Shown here one piece after another: positions 1 through 5,052 of a stretch of 6,282 nucleotides of DNA. The stretch's first letter is position 1. Each line of letters opens with the position of its first letter. Origin of the DNA: CAZSVE01 sp964610175. GTDB taxonomy: Bacteria > Pseudomonadota > Gammaproteobacteria > HK1. The DNA is taken from positions 1 to 6,282 of the forward strand of contig CAZSVE010000122.1 of the NCBI GenBank assembly GCA_964610175.1, read 5' to 3'. The notes under the pieces are model-generated. The model saw nothing but the letters and a program-made list of their open reading frames with translations. It had not been told where the DNA came from and ran no database searches. Made by a program: the position numbers and the translations under genes.

Positions 1-52
1 CGCACGCACGGTTCGGAGGGAGGGGCGGGCTAAAACCCGTCCCTACCCCTAT
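1..52 (+). mobile_element. 3' end of a group II intron (domain V 3' half and domain VI)
   Basis: Seen: positions 1-14 (CGCACGCACGGTTC) read as the 3' strand of a bacterial group II intron domain V. Bases 18-48 then fold as domain VI: 21-29 pair with 36-44 (nine pairs including one G-U), loop 30-35, an unpaired A at 45, and 18-20 pair with 46-48. The bulged A lies 7 nt before the terminal CTAT at 49-52, the spacing expected for the branch-point adenosine and a 3' splice site ending in AY. Known: such introns are self-splicing ribozymes that usually carry a reverse transcriptase/maturase, so that gene should lie left of the window. Inferred: the intron is on the plus strand and its 3' exon begins at 53. 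Whether it is complete or active cannot be judged from this end. Confidence 0.88.
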
Positions 53-90
53 AAATCTTTTGATCGTTTTGTTCAAGATTTCCTGGATAA

Positions 91-250
91 CTGACTAACG
101 GATGCGCCCTCGGTAGCCTGAAAATCGAGGCAATTCACGGTATACAACACAACCCAAGGGTCGCGTGGAACGCGCCAGCCAGCCCTTCAAGATCGTTTGG
201 TCAAGGAAATGCGATTGAGGAATATCGGTGATGTGGAGGCAGTCGATACC
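91..250 (+). pseudogene. Frameshifted fragment of an integrase-core (rve/DDE) transposase, ISNCY/IS1202-like
   Basis: No open frame of useful length survives, but consecutive peptides in three different frames give a recognisable order. Frame 1 (91-156) gives LTNGCALGSLKIEAIHG. Frame 3 (about 153-182) gives PKGRVERASQ. Frame 2 (185 to about 241) gives LQDRLVKEMRLRNIGDVEA. From memory of the family these match the end of the catalytic core, roughly LTQFGRAL..LDIE.I.....KGRVERANQ then LQDRLVKEMRLRGI, just after the second catalytic region. The jump at 183-185 fits a one-base deletion, with cag-cc-ctt in place of cag-acc-ctt. Similarity fades after about 250, and the frame-2 reading stops at 358-360. 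The N-terminal two thirds are absent: they lie beyond the intron end at 52 or are lost. The fragment is certainly non-functional. The family name is from recollection. Confidence 0.6.
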
Positions 251-298
251 TTAATCCTACGGGTAAGAGACTGCGCTTTTTTCGGAACTGCGCTCGTG

Positions 299-315
299 AA
301 AAAAGGTTCTCCTTT
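299..315 (-). terminator. Possible weak Rho-independent terminator after rnhB
   Basis: Read on the minus strand, 315-302 forms AAAGG-AGAA-CCTTT, and the transcript continues into a run giving six U in all (304-299). It lies about 77 nt past the rnhB stop. The stem is only five pairs with two G-C, so this may be chance. No stronger candidate is visible between rnhB and the window's left edge. Confidence 0.25.
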
Positions 316-391
316 GGAAAGCAAGTTTAGGAAGCTGCATGTCAGCAAGCACTGTCGTTAACCAATATGCTTGAGTAGTGCACTGAAGCGC

Positions 392-982
392 CTATAGTAC
401 CGCGCGCACAGGACCGAAGGTGAGGCGATGAGCGGGGCAAGCACCGTGCTCCCGCAGAGCGGAGAGATGATTGCGCGTGGGGTAACCCTTGTGCTTCGCA
501 AAGCCGTATTGGGGATAATGCCGATGAAGTGCAATCATTTCGGCATCGCGAGCGACCTTGGCAAGAATGGAGGCCGCGCTGATTGCCGGGACGATCTTGT
601 CTCCTCGGATGATGGTTCGCGTCTCCAAGGGGAGAGCAGGTGCCTGCTTCCCATCCACCAATACCCGAAGCGGCGTAACGGGCAATGACAATACGGCTCG
701 ACGCATGGCCAATAATGTTGCTTGAAGGATGTTCAAGGAATCGATTTCCGCTACATCCGCTTTGCCGATGGCCCAGGCAAGACTCTTTTCCTCAATAAGT
801 ACCGCCAGTTCCTCGCGTGGCCCGGGGGAGAGCATTTTGGAATCACGGATTCCAGCGATGGATACATCGGGATCGAGCATCACAGCAGCTGCCAGCACGG
901 GTCCCGCCAAAGGCCCTCTTCCCGCTTCATCGACACCCGCTACAAGGACATCGCCATGATCATCGAATTCGTTGATATTCAA
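392..982 (-). CDS. rnhB: Ribonuclease HII
   Basis: Cytoplasmic endonuclease that cuts the RNA strand of RNA-DNA hybrids and nicks at single ribonucleotides in DNA, starting ribonucleotide excision repair. The 196-residue length is normal for bacterial RNase HII. Visible family motifs are GVDEAGRGPLAGPV (catalytic D18 and E19, then the GRG loop), RDSK at 46-49, LVDGK with catalytic D110, SAASILAKVARD with catalytic D146, and the C-terminal YPQYGFAKHKGYPT block. All four acidic active-site residues are present, so the protein should be active. The start codon is TTG (980-982), chosen because AAGGAG sits eight bases upstream and the family's N-terminus fits. The gene usually follows lpxB in gammaproteobacteria; here it stands alone between transposase remnants. 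Its G+C (57-67% in sampled segments) is far above that of petABC and sspA, which suggests acquisition or relocation with the mobile DNA. The identification itself is secure. Confidence 0.96.
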   Translation of the reverse strand: MNINEFDDHGDVLVAGVDEAGRGPLAGPVLAAAVMLDPDVSIAGIRDSKMLSPGPREELAVLIEEKSLAWAIGKADVAEIDSLNILQATLLAMRRAVLSLPVTPLRVLVDGKQAPALPLETRTIIRGDKIVPAISAASILAKVARDAEMIALHRHYPQYGFAKHKGYPTRNHLSALREHGACPAHRLTFGPVRAVL

Positions 983-990
983 TTCAAAAA

Positions 991-996
991 CTCCTT
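991..996 (-). promoter_or_regulatory. Shine-Dalgarno sequence of rnhB, deciding a TTG start
   Basis: On the minus strand AAGGAG (996 down to 991) is followed by eight bases and then TTG at 982-980. No ATG in this frame lies nearby, and the match to the 16S rRNA tail is near perfect. That supports the non-AUG start. Confidence 0.8.
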
Positions 997-1047
997 AGTG
1001 CTACTTTGGGATATGAACGCTGCCTATATTTCGATGAAGTGGGTAAC

Positions 1048-1494
1048 TTCGATTTAGGCCAAATGGGAGCGGCAATGCTGCTCGTGGAGATTGGCGACGA
1101 TATAGCGGCCTTCGGTACAGCAAAAAAACTTGCCTTTTGGGCCGGTGTGTGTCCCGGCAACCATGAGTCGGCGGGAAAACGGGTTGCTGGCAAGAAGCGC
1201 AAAGGCAATCCGCACGTCCGGCGAATTCTGTGCGAAGCGGCCAATGCGGCTGGTCGTACACGCTGCGCGTGTCGGGAGAAGTTCGAGTCCTTGCTCGTCA
1301 GAAGATGACGAAAGCGGACGGTCTTTGCCCTGGCACATAAAATATCGAGAATCGTTTTCGCATTGCTCTCGCGTGGCGATTCCTACCGAGATGCCACGAT
1401 CGACTACGAAGCACTGAGCGTAGAGCGCAATGCCCCACGCTGAATGAGAATGCTCATAAAGTATGGTTACTGTTACGTCACCGCAGCCGCCTGA
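1048..1494 (+). pseudogene. 5'-truncated IS110-family transposase remnant with two in-frame TGA codons
   Basis: One frame reads through the C-terminal half of an IS110/IS116-type transposase. It shows GAAMLLVEIGDD, then WAGVCPGNHESAGKR (the region holding the catalytic serine), KGNPHVRRILCEAANAAGRTR, FALAHKISRIVFALLSRG and ATIDYEALSVERNAPR, ending in TGA at 1492-1494. The frame is broken by TGA at 1306-1308, between LLVRR and RKRTVFALAHK, where relatives usually have glycine. A second TGA at 1441-1443 falls after NAPR, where relatives usually have tryptophan. There is no indel from about 1060 to 1494. The N-terminal DEDD domain and the rest of a protein of roughly 340-400 residues are missing; recognisable similarity starts near 1048, only 65 bases from the rnhB start on the opposite strand. 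In life this enzyme family is guided by an RNA from an element end; none can be identified here. Family assignment is firm, and it is inactive as it stands. Confidence 0.85.
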
Positions 1495-1605
1495 GCGTCG
1501 ACAATGAACAAACGGCTTTTCGTGGCCGGTTTCGGCGATGCGGTGGTGTGTCTCTCGTTCGGAGTATCTTTGCATAACAATAGTCATCAATGAGTTCATT
1601 ATTCG

Positions 1606-1728
1606 CTAGTATTTGGAGTCAAATGCGCTACGCCACACAATCCCGAAGCCGAGAGGCTTACTACCATCAAGAAAAGCACGAACTCGTTCCAACGTTTGAT
1701 TCCTTGGGTCTTGAAACATCACGATCAT
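1606..1728 (-). pseudogene. Possible N-terminal fragment of an integrase-core transposase
   Basis: On the minus strand, a reading that starts at ATG 1728-1726 (second Met at 1719-1717) gives MFQDPRNQTLERVRAFLDGS followed by KPLGFGIVWRSAFDSKY and a TAG at 1608-1606. The stretch QTLERVRAFLDGSKPLGF resembles, from memory, the opening of the ISNCY/IS1202-like integrase-core transposases (about TLEQVRAFLEGxEPVxF). After about residue 30 I see no further similarity, so it would be a truncated and decayed copy. It points left, while the C-terminal piece at 91-250 points right, so the two are either separate copies or halves of one rearranged element. The match is short and unverified. Confidence 0.35.
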
Positions 1729-1757
1729 CTTTCGATGATCCCACTCCGATGATCCCA
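1723..1757. repeat. 7-bp perfect hairpin overlapping a 14-base tandem repeat
   Basis: GATCATC (1723-1729) and GATGATC (1734-1740) form a seven-pair stem around the loop TTTC. Overlapping it, TTTCGATGATCCCA (1730-1743) is followed at once by CTCCGATGATCCCA (1744-1757), matching at 12 of 14 bases. There is no T-run on either side, so it does not look like a Rho-independent terminator. It may belong to the end of a decayed insertion sequence. Confidence 0.6.
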
Positions 1758-1774
1758 AATCTCAGGCCGCCTTC

Positions 1775-1832
1775 AGGCTCATTTTACGCTGGAATTGCCT
1801 TCTCCCCCCTTTAGGCTCATGTAGCATTGGAA
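1775..1832. repeat. Imperfect 20-base direct repeat, 38-base period
   Basis: AGGCTCATTTTACGCTGGAA (1775-1794) recurs as AGGCTCATGTAGCATTGGAA (1813-1832), 15 of 20 identical. Repeated subterminal motifs of this kind are common transposase-binding sites at insertion-sequence ends. Their place just upstream of the minus-strand transposase fragment at 1606-1728, and just before the composition change, suggests an element end. The repeat is seen; its role is inferred. Confidence 0.45.
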
Positions 1833-1849
1833 GAGACAGAGACTTGAAC

Positions 1850-1887
1850 TTGACGAGGTTGTCATAGTATAAGATACTTTTAATATT
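1850..1887 (+). promoter_or_regulatory. Candidate sigma70 promoter(s) for petABC
   Basis: TTGACG (1850-1855) is followed by 17 bases and GATACT (1873-1878), matching the consensus at 5/6 and 4/6. An overlapping alternative is TTGTCA (1859-1864), 16 bases, TAATAT (1881-1886). Either would start transcription about 35-45 bases before petA, in a very A+T-rich stretch. These are the only good promoter-like sites directly upstream of the operon. No operator or riboswitch is recognisable. Confidence 0.5.
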
Positions 1888-1927
1888 CTTAACTCATGGG
1901 AGCGGTTTCTATTTTAACTTTGTCAGC

Positions 1928-2554
1928 ATGATGAAAAGTGATAACGATAACGCAAATCAGGGTAGGCGGCGCTTTTTAACCGTGGCGACAACTGCTGTTA
2001 CTGCGGTGGGAGCTGGTTTTGTTGCTGTACCGTTTATTAAATCTTGGCAGCCCAGCGCAAAGGCCAAGGCTATCGGCGCTCCAGTTGAAGTGGATATCAG
2101 TAAATTGGAATTTGGCCAGAGATTGACAGTGACGTGGCGAGGGAAGCCGGTGTGGGTTGTGCGGCGATCTGAGGATACTTTGAGTGCCCTTTCTATGCTT
2201 GGTAGCAAGCTGCGGGATCCTGCTTCTAACGTTGAAAGTCAACAGCCAGAATATGCTGCGAACCAATATCGATCTATTAAGCCGGAGTTCCTGGTGCTGG
2301 TTGGGATATGTACACATCTTGGCTGTTCGCCTAGCTTTGTTAGGGGAGTTGATTCGCATTCCTTGGGGTCAGAATGGAGAGGAGGCTTCTTTTGCCCCTG
2401 CCATGGATCTCGCTTTGATTTAGCGGGTCGTGTCTTCCAGGGTGTGCCTGCTCCTACAAATCTTGTGGTTCCTCCCCACGCCTATCTAAATGATTCTCGG
2501 ATTCTGATTGGTGTGGATCAAAATTCCATTGATGTGCAACAGCAGATAGTCTAA
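1928..2554 (+). CDS. petA: Ubiquinol-cytochrome c reductase, Rieske iron-sulfur subunit
   Basis: Carries the high-potential [2Fe-2S] cluster that takes the first electron from ubiquinol at the Qo site of cytochrome b and passes it to cytochrome c1 on the periplasmic face. The 208 residues include a twin-arginine-type N-terminus (RRRFL at 13-17, then a hydrophobic segment that stays as the membrane anchor). The soluble domain holds CTHLGC (128-133) and CPCHGS (156-161). Cluster ligands are C128, H130, C156 and H159; C133 and C158 form the usual disulfide. The flexible hinge should lie around 40-50 (AKAKAIGAPVEV). ATG 1928 is directly followed by a second ATG at 1931, and neither has a clear Shine-Dalgarno, so the exact start is uncertain by one codon. 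The stop TAA overlaps the petB ATG by one base. First gene of the petABC operon. Confidence 0.96.
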   Translation: MMKSDNDNANQGRRRFLTVATTAVTAVGAGFVAVPFIKSWQPSAKAKAIGAPVEVDISKLEFGQRLTVTWRGKPVWVVRRSEDTLSALSMLGSKLRDPASNVESQQPEYAANQYRSIKPEFLVLVGICTHLGCSPSFVRGVDSHSLGSEWRGGFFCPCHGSRFDLAGRVFQGVPAPTNLVVPPHAYLNDSRILIGVDQNSIDVQQQIV

Positions 2555-3948
2555 TGAAGAACTTGCTGAATAGCTTGGTTGCGTGGACAGATGTTCGTTT
2601 TCCTTTGACGAAATTGTGGAATGAACATTTAGCTGAATATTACGCACCTAAGAACTTTAACTTCTGGTATTTCTTTGGCTCGCTGGCATTAGTGGTTCTT
2701 GCGATCCAGATTTTAACTGGGATATGGCTTACTATGAACTATAAGCCGGATGCCGAGTTAGCTTTTGCGTCGGTAGAATTCATTATGCGAGATGTGGAGT
2801 GGGGTTGGCTTATTCGCTATCTCCATTCTACGGGAGCTTCTGCTTTCTTTGTCGTGATTTATCTCCATATGTTTCGTGGGCTTATGTACGGTTCCTACAA
2901 GGAGCCTCGTGAGCTATTATGGCTTATTGGGATGGTAATTTATCTTGCGCTTATGGCAGAGGCGTTTATGGGGTATCTGCTGCCGTGGGGCCAAATGTCT
3001 TATTGGGGTGCCCAAGTTATTGTTTCCCTGTTTGGTGCTATCCCGTTTATAGGGGAGGATTTGGCTTTATGGATACGTGGTGATTATGTGGTGTCAGATG
3101 CCACCTTGAACCGTTTTTTTGCGCTGCACGTTATTGCATTGCCTATTCTTTTGCTCGGTTTAGTGATGGCGCATATTATTGCATTGCATGAGACTGGCTC
3201 TAATAATCCAGATGGTGTGGAGATTAAGAAGAACAAAAATGAGCACGGGGTGCCCTTGGATGGTATCCCTTTTCATCCTTACTATACCGTGAAGGATGTA
3301 GTAGGAATTGTGGTTTTTCTTTTCTTGTTCTCAGTAGTTGTTTTCTTTTCTCCTGAGATGGGAGGGTGGTTCTTGGAGAAGGATAATTTTGTTCCTGCTA
3401 ATCCACTGAAGACGCCTGAGCATATCGTGCCATTATGGTATTTTACCCCTTTCTATGCGATCTTGCGTGCGATCCCTGATAAACTTGTTGGGGTTCTTGC
3501 AATGGGAGCATCGATTGTTATGTTGTTTCTATTACCATGGGTTGATAGGCATCCAGTTAAATCGATTCGTTATCGTAGCGTATTATACAAAGGTTTGTTA
3601 GGCTTATTCGTGATTACTTTTGTTGTTCTAGGATGGTTAGGTACACAGCCTGCTGTGCCTGTATTGTCAGAGCTCGGTATGCGATTTTCAGAATTGTATT
3701 TTGGTTTCTTTGTTATTCTTTGGCTTTATAGCAAAGAGCGATCTTCTGGTACACATTTGGGGGTTTTTGTCGTTGTGATGATGGTGGTGCTGGTCGCAGA
3801 TATGGTGCGGTTTAGCTCCGATAATGCAGGGCTGATTTTAATTAGCATATTGATTCCTATCGCGTATTTTGGTGTTTTTACTTTAGGTGCTATCTATACG
3901 GATCTTAATAAATCAAAGCTTGTCCCGGATAGGTTGATAATCAAATGA
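2554..3948 (+). CDS. petB: Ubiquinol-cytochrome c reductase, cytochrome b subunit
   Basis: Membrane core of the bc1 complex. It binds hemes bL and bH and forms the quinol-oxidising Qo and quinone-reducing Qi sites. At 464 residues it is the full-length bc1-type form, not the split b6 plus subunit IV form. Heme ligands appear as H91 (RYLHSTGA) and H105 (YLHMFRG), spaced 14, and H192 (FFALHVIA) and H207 (MAHIIALHETG), spaced 15. Other landmarks are LLPWGQMSYWGAQV after the first ligand pair, GSNNPDG, and PLWY at 293-296 in the position of the Qo-site PEWY motif. About eight hydrophobic spans are evident, ending with a helix at the C-terminus before DLNKSKLVPDR. The gene begins inside the petA stop (TAATG) and its TGA overlaps the petC ATG (ATGA), so all three are probably translationally coupled. 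Codons favour T in the third position. Confidence 0.97.
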   Translation: MKNLLNSLVAWTDVRFPLTKLWNEHLAEYYAPKNFNFWYFFGSLALVVLAIQILTGIWLTMNYKPDAELAFASVEFIMRDVEWGWLIRYLHSTGASAFFVVIYLHMFRGLMYGSYKEPRELLWLIGMVIYLALMAEAFMGYLLPWGQMSYWGAQVIVSLFGAIPFIGEDLALWIRGDYVVSDATLNRFFALHVIALPILLLGLVMAHIIALHETGSNNPDGVEIKKNKNEHGVPLDGIPFHPYYTVKDVVGIVVFLFLFSVVVFFSPEMGGWFLEKDNFVPANPLKTPEHIVPLWYFTPFYAILRAIPDKLVGVLAMGASIVMLFLLPWVDRHPVKSIRYRSVLYKGLLGLFVITFVVLGWLGTQPAVPVLSELGMRFSELYFGFFVILWLYSKERSSGTHLGVFVVVMMVVLVADMVRFSSDNAGLILISILIPIAYFGVFTLGAIYTDLNKSKLVPDRLIIK

Positions 3949-4718
3949 GAAAAGTATCGTTCATCGCAGCTGTTTTGTTGCTCGTATCAGCATCTGCTGG
4001 TGCAAGTGGTGGTGGTTCTGGTGATATAAAGTTGCTTGATCCTGGAGTTGATCTAAAGGATATTGCATCATTACGGCGGGGCGCAAAGCTTTTTGTAAAT
4101 TACTGTGTTAGTTGCCATAGTGCGAGTCTTGCGCGTTATAATCGTATGGCTACTGACATGGATTTGACCGATGATCAAGTGAAAATTAATATGGCCTTTG
4201 CTACTGATAAAGTAGGAGATGTCATGAAAGTGGCCATATCTTCGGAAGATGCGGCGGCATGGTTTGGAACGGAACCACCAGATCTTTCGGTGGTTTCTCG
4301 TTCTAGGGGGATAGACTGGTTGTACTCTTATTTGCTTGGTTTTTATAAGGATATGGATCCATCTAGGCTCTTTGGTGTGAATAATGTGGTATTTTCAGAT
4401 GTAGCTATGCCACATGTACTTTTAAGGCTTCAGGGTGTACAAGAGAGGTTGGATGCTGGTGCTGGTAAAGAACCTTCTTACGAAATGGATAGGATATTAG
4501 GTTTAGCAAAACTTGGCGTTATGGATGTGACTGACTATCGGAATGCAGCAGCGGATTTGGCCGCTTTCCTGGCGTATCTGGGTGAGCCGACGAAGTTACA
4601 GCGTCAGCAGGTTGGTGTCTGGGTTTTGCTGTTTTTAGCTGTACTATTTATATTTTCGTATGGGCTTAAAAAGGAATATTGGAAAGATGTAAAAGGGATG
4701 TGGGGTTCAGGAAAATAA
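3945..4718 (+). CDS. petC: Ubiquinol-cytochrome c reductase, cytochrome c1 subunit
   Basis: Membrane-anchored periplasmic c-type cytochrome that takes electrons from the Rieske protein and hands them to a soluble or membrane cytochrome c. The 257 residues start with a Sec signal peptide (MRK, hydrophobic core, AxA site AGA at 18-20). One heme site, CVSCH, lies at 54-58, and the likely axial methionine M155 sits in VAMPHVLLRLQG. A C-terminal anchor spans about 223-241 (VGVWVLLFLAVLFIFSYGL), followed by a positively charged cytoplasmic tail. Other c1 landmarks are the segment after the heme site (SASLARYNRM) and GTEPPDLS. The length is typical for a beta/gammaproteobacterial c1. The start is the ATG overlapping the petB stop by four bases; no independent Shine-Dalgarno is obvious. 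Covalent heme attachment needs a cytochrome c maturation system encoded elsewhere. No convincing terminator follows directly. Confidence 0.96.
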   Translation: MRKVSFIAAVLLLVSASAGASGGGSGDIKLLDPGVDLKDIASLRRGAKLFVNYCVSCHSASLARYNRMATDMDLTDDQVKINMAFATDKVGDVMKVAISSEDAAAWFGTEPPDLSVVSRSRGIDWLYSYLLGFYKDMDPSRLFGVNNVVFSDVAMPHVLLRLQGVQERLDAGAGKEPSYEMDRILGLAKLGVMDVTDYRNAAADLAAFLAYLGEPTKLQRQQVGVWVLLFLAVLFIFSYGLKKEYWKDVKGMWGSGK

Positions 4719-4978
4719 TATAAGCCTGTATCGGCAAAAAGATAAAGCACAGCTGAAATATCGCCGCCGGGATTTTTTCGAGGTGTTACCAAGCAAAGGT
4801 GTAGGTTTTGTCATCTCCTGATCGGAGGATTGGGCTCCTTAGATCTTCAAACGATGCTTCGTTAATTCTATATATTTCCAATATAGGGTGTGCGTGCGTA
4901 TCGGATGCGAAAGAAAGGGTAATATCGCGTGATCATTTGGGTTAGCTTTTTTGCGAAATAAGCGGATTTGGACGTTAT

Positions 4979-4997
4979 CCCCCCCCCCTCCCCCACC
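4979..4997. repeat. C homopolymer tract, (C)10 T (C)5 A CC
   Basis: Ten consecutive C followed by T, five C, A and two C, within a low-G+C intergenic region. Runs of this length are prone to slippage and to sequencing error. Nothing nearby shows that it controls a gene: it lies 261 bases after petC and more than 500 before sspA. Confidence 0.85.
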
Positions 4998-5014
4998 TTA
5001 CTCCCTTGCCTATT

Positions 5015-5052
5015 TCTCTGTCCGTGAATAGAGCAGAGATTTGTCTGTTTTT
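5015..5052 (+). terminator. Weak terminator-like hairpin downstream of petABC
   Basis: TCTCTG (5015-5020) pairs with CAGAGA (5034-5039) around a 13-base loop, and a T-rich stretch ending in five T follows (5040-5052). The long loop, the interrupted T-run and the 300-base distance from petC make it a poor terminator. It is listed only because no better one is visible after the operon. Confidence 0.2.

Larger units (their letters stand above)
1495..1849. other. Gene-free stretch between the IS110 remnant and the pet promoter
   Basis: No intact gene is supported here. The first 110 bases (1495-1605) probably include the outer end of the IS110 element, but I cannot place its terminus. The rest holds a possible transposase N-terminal fragment on the minus strand (1606-1728), a hairpin with a 14-base tandem repeat (1723-1757) and a direct repeat (1775-1832). 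Base composition drops from about 53% G+C at 1741-1800 to 28% at 1861-1920, so the end of this stretch looks like the edge of inserted DNA. Confidence 0.6.

Noticed and set aside
428..959. Several plus-strand open frames of 76-111 codons
   Set aside because: All lie antisense to rnhB, whose motifs and ribosome site are unambiguous, and their translations look random.
1054..1599. Open frame of 181 codons on the minus strand
   Set aside because: It runs antisense to the IS110 transposase remnant, whose plus-strand translation clearly matches a family. The antisense peptide has no recognisable domain.
1957..2423. Open frames on both strands overlapping petA (79-127 codons)
   Set aside because: They are shadows of the Rieske gene in other frames, with no motif or ribosome site.
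4710..4817. A short minus-strand reading (about 35 codons) with AGGAG directly before ATG
   Set aside because: The AGGAG has no spacing to the ATG, the peptide is low in complexity and unlike any known protein, and it runs into the 3' end of petC.
4868..4886. CTATAT/ATATAG inverted repeat as a petABC terminator
   Set aside because: The stem is pure weak pairing apart from one pair, and no T-run follows on the plus strand.
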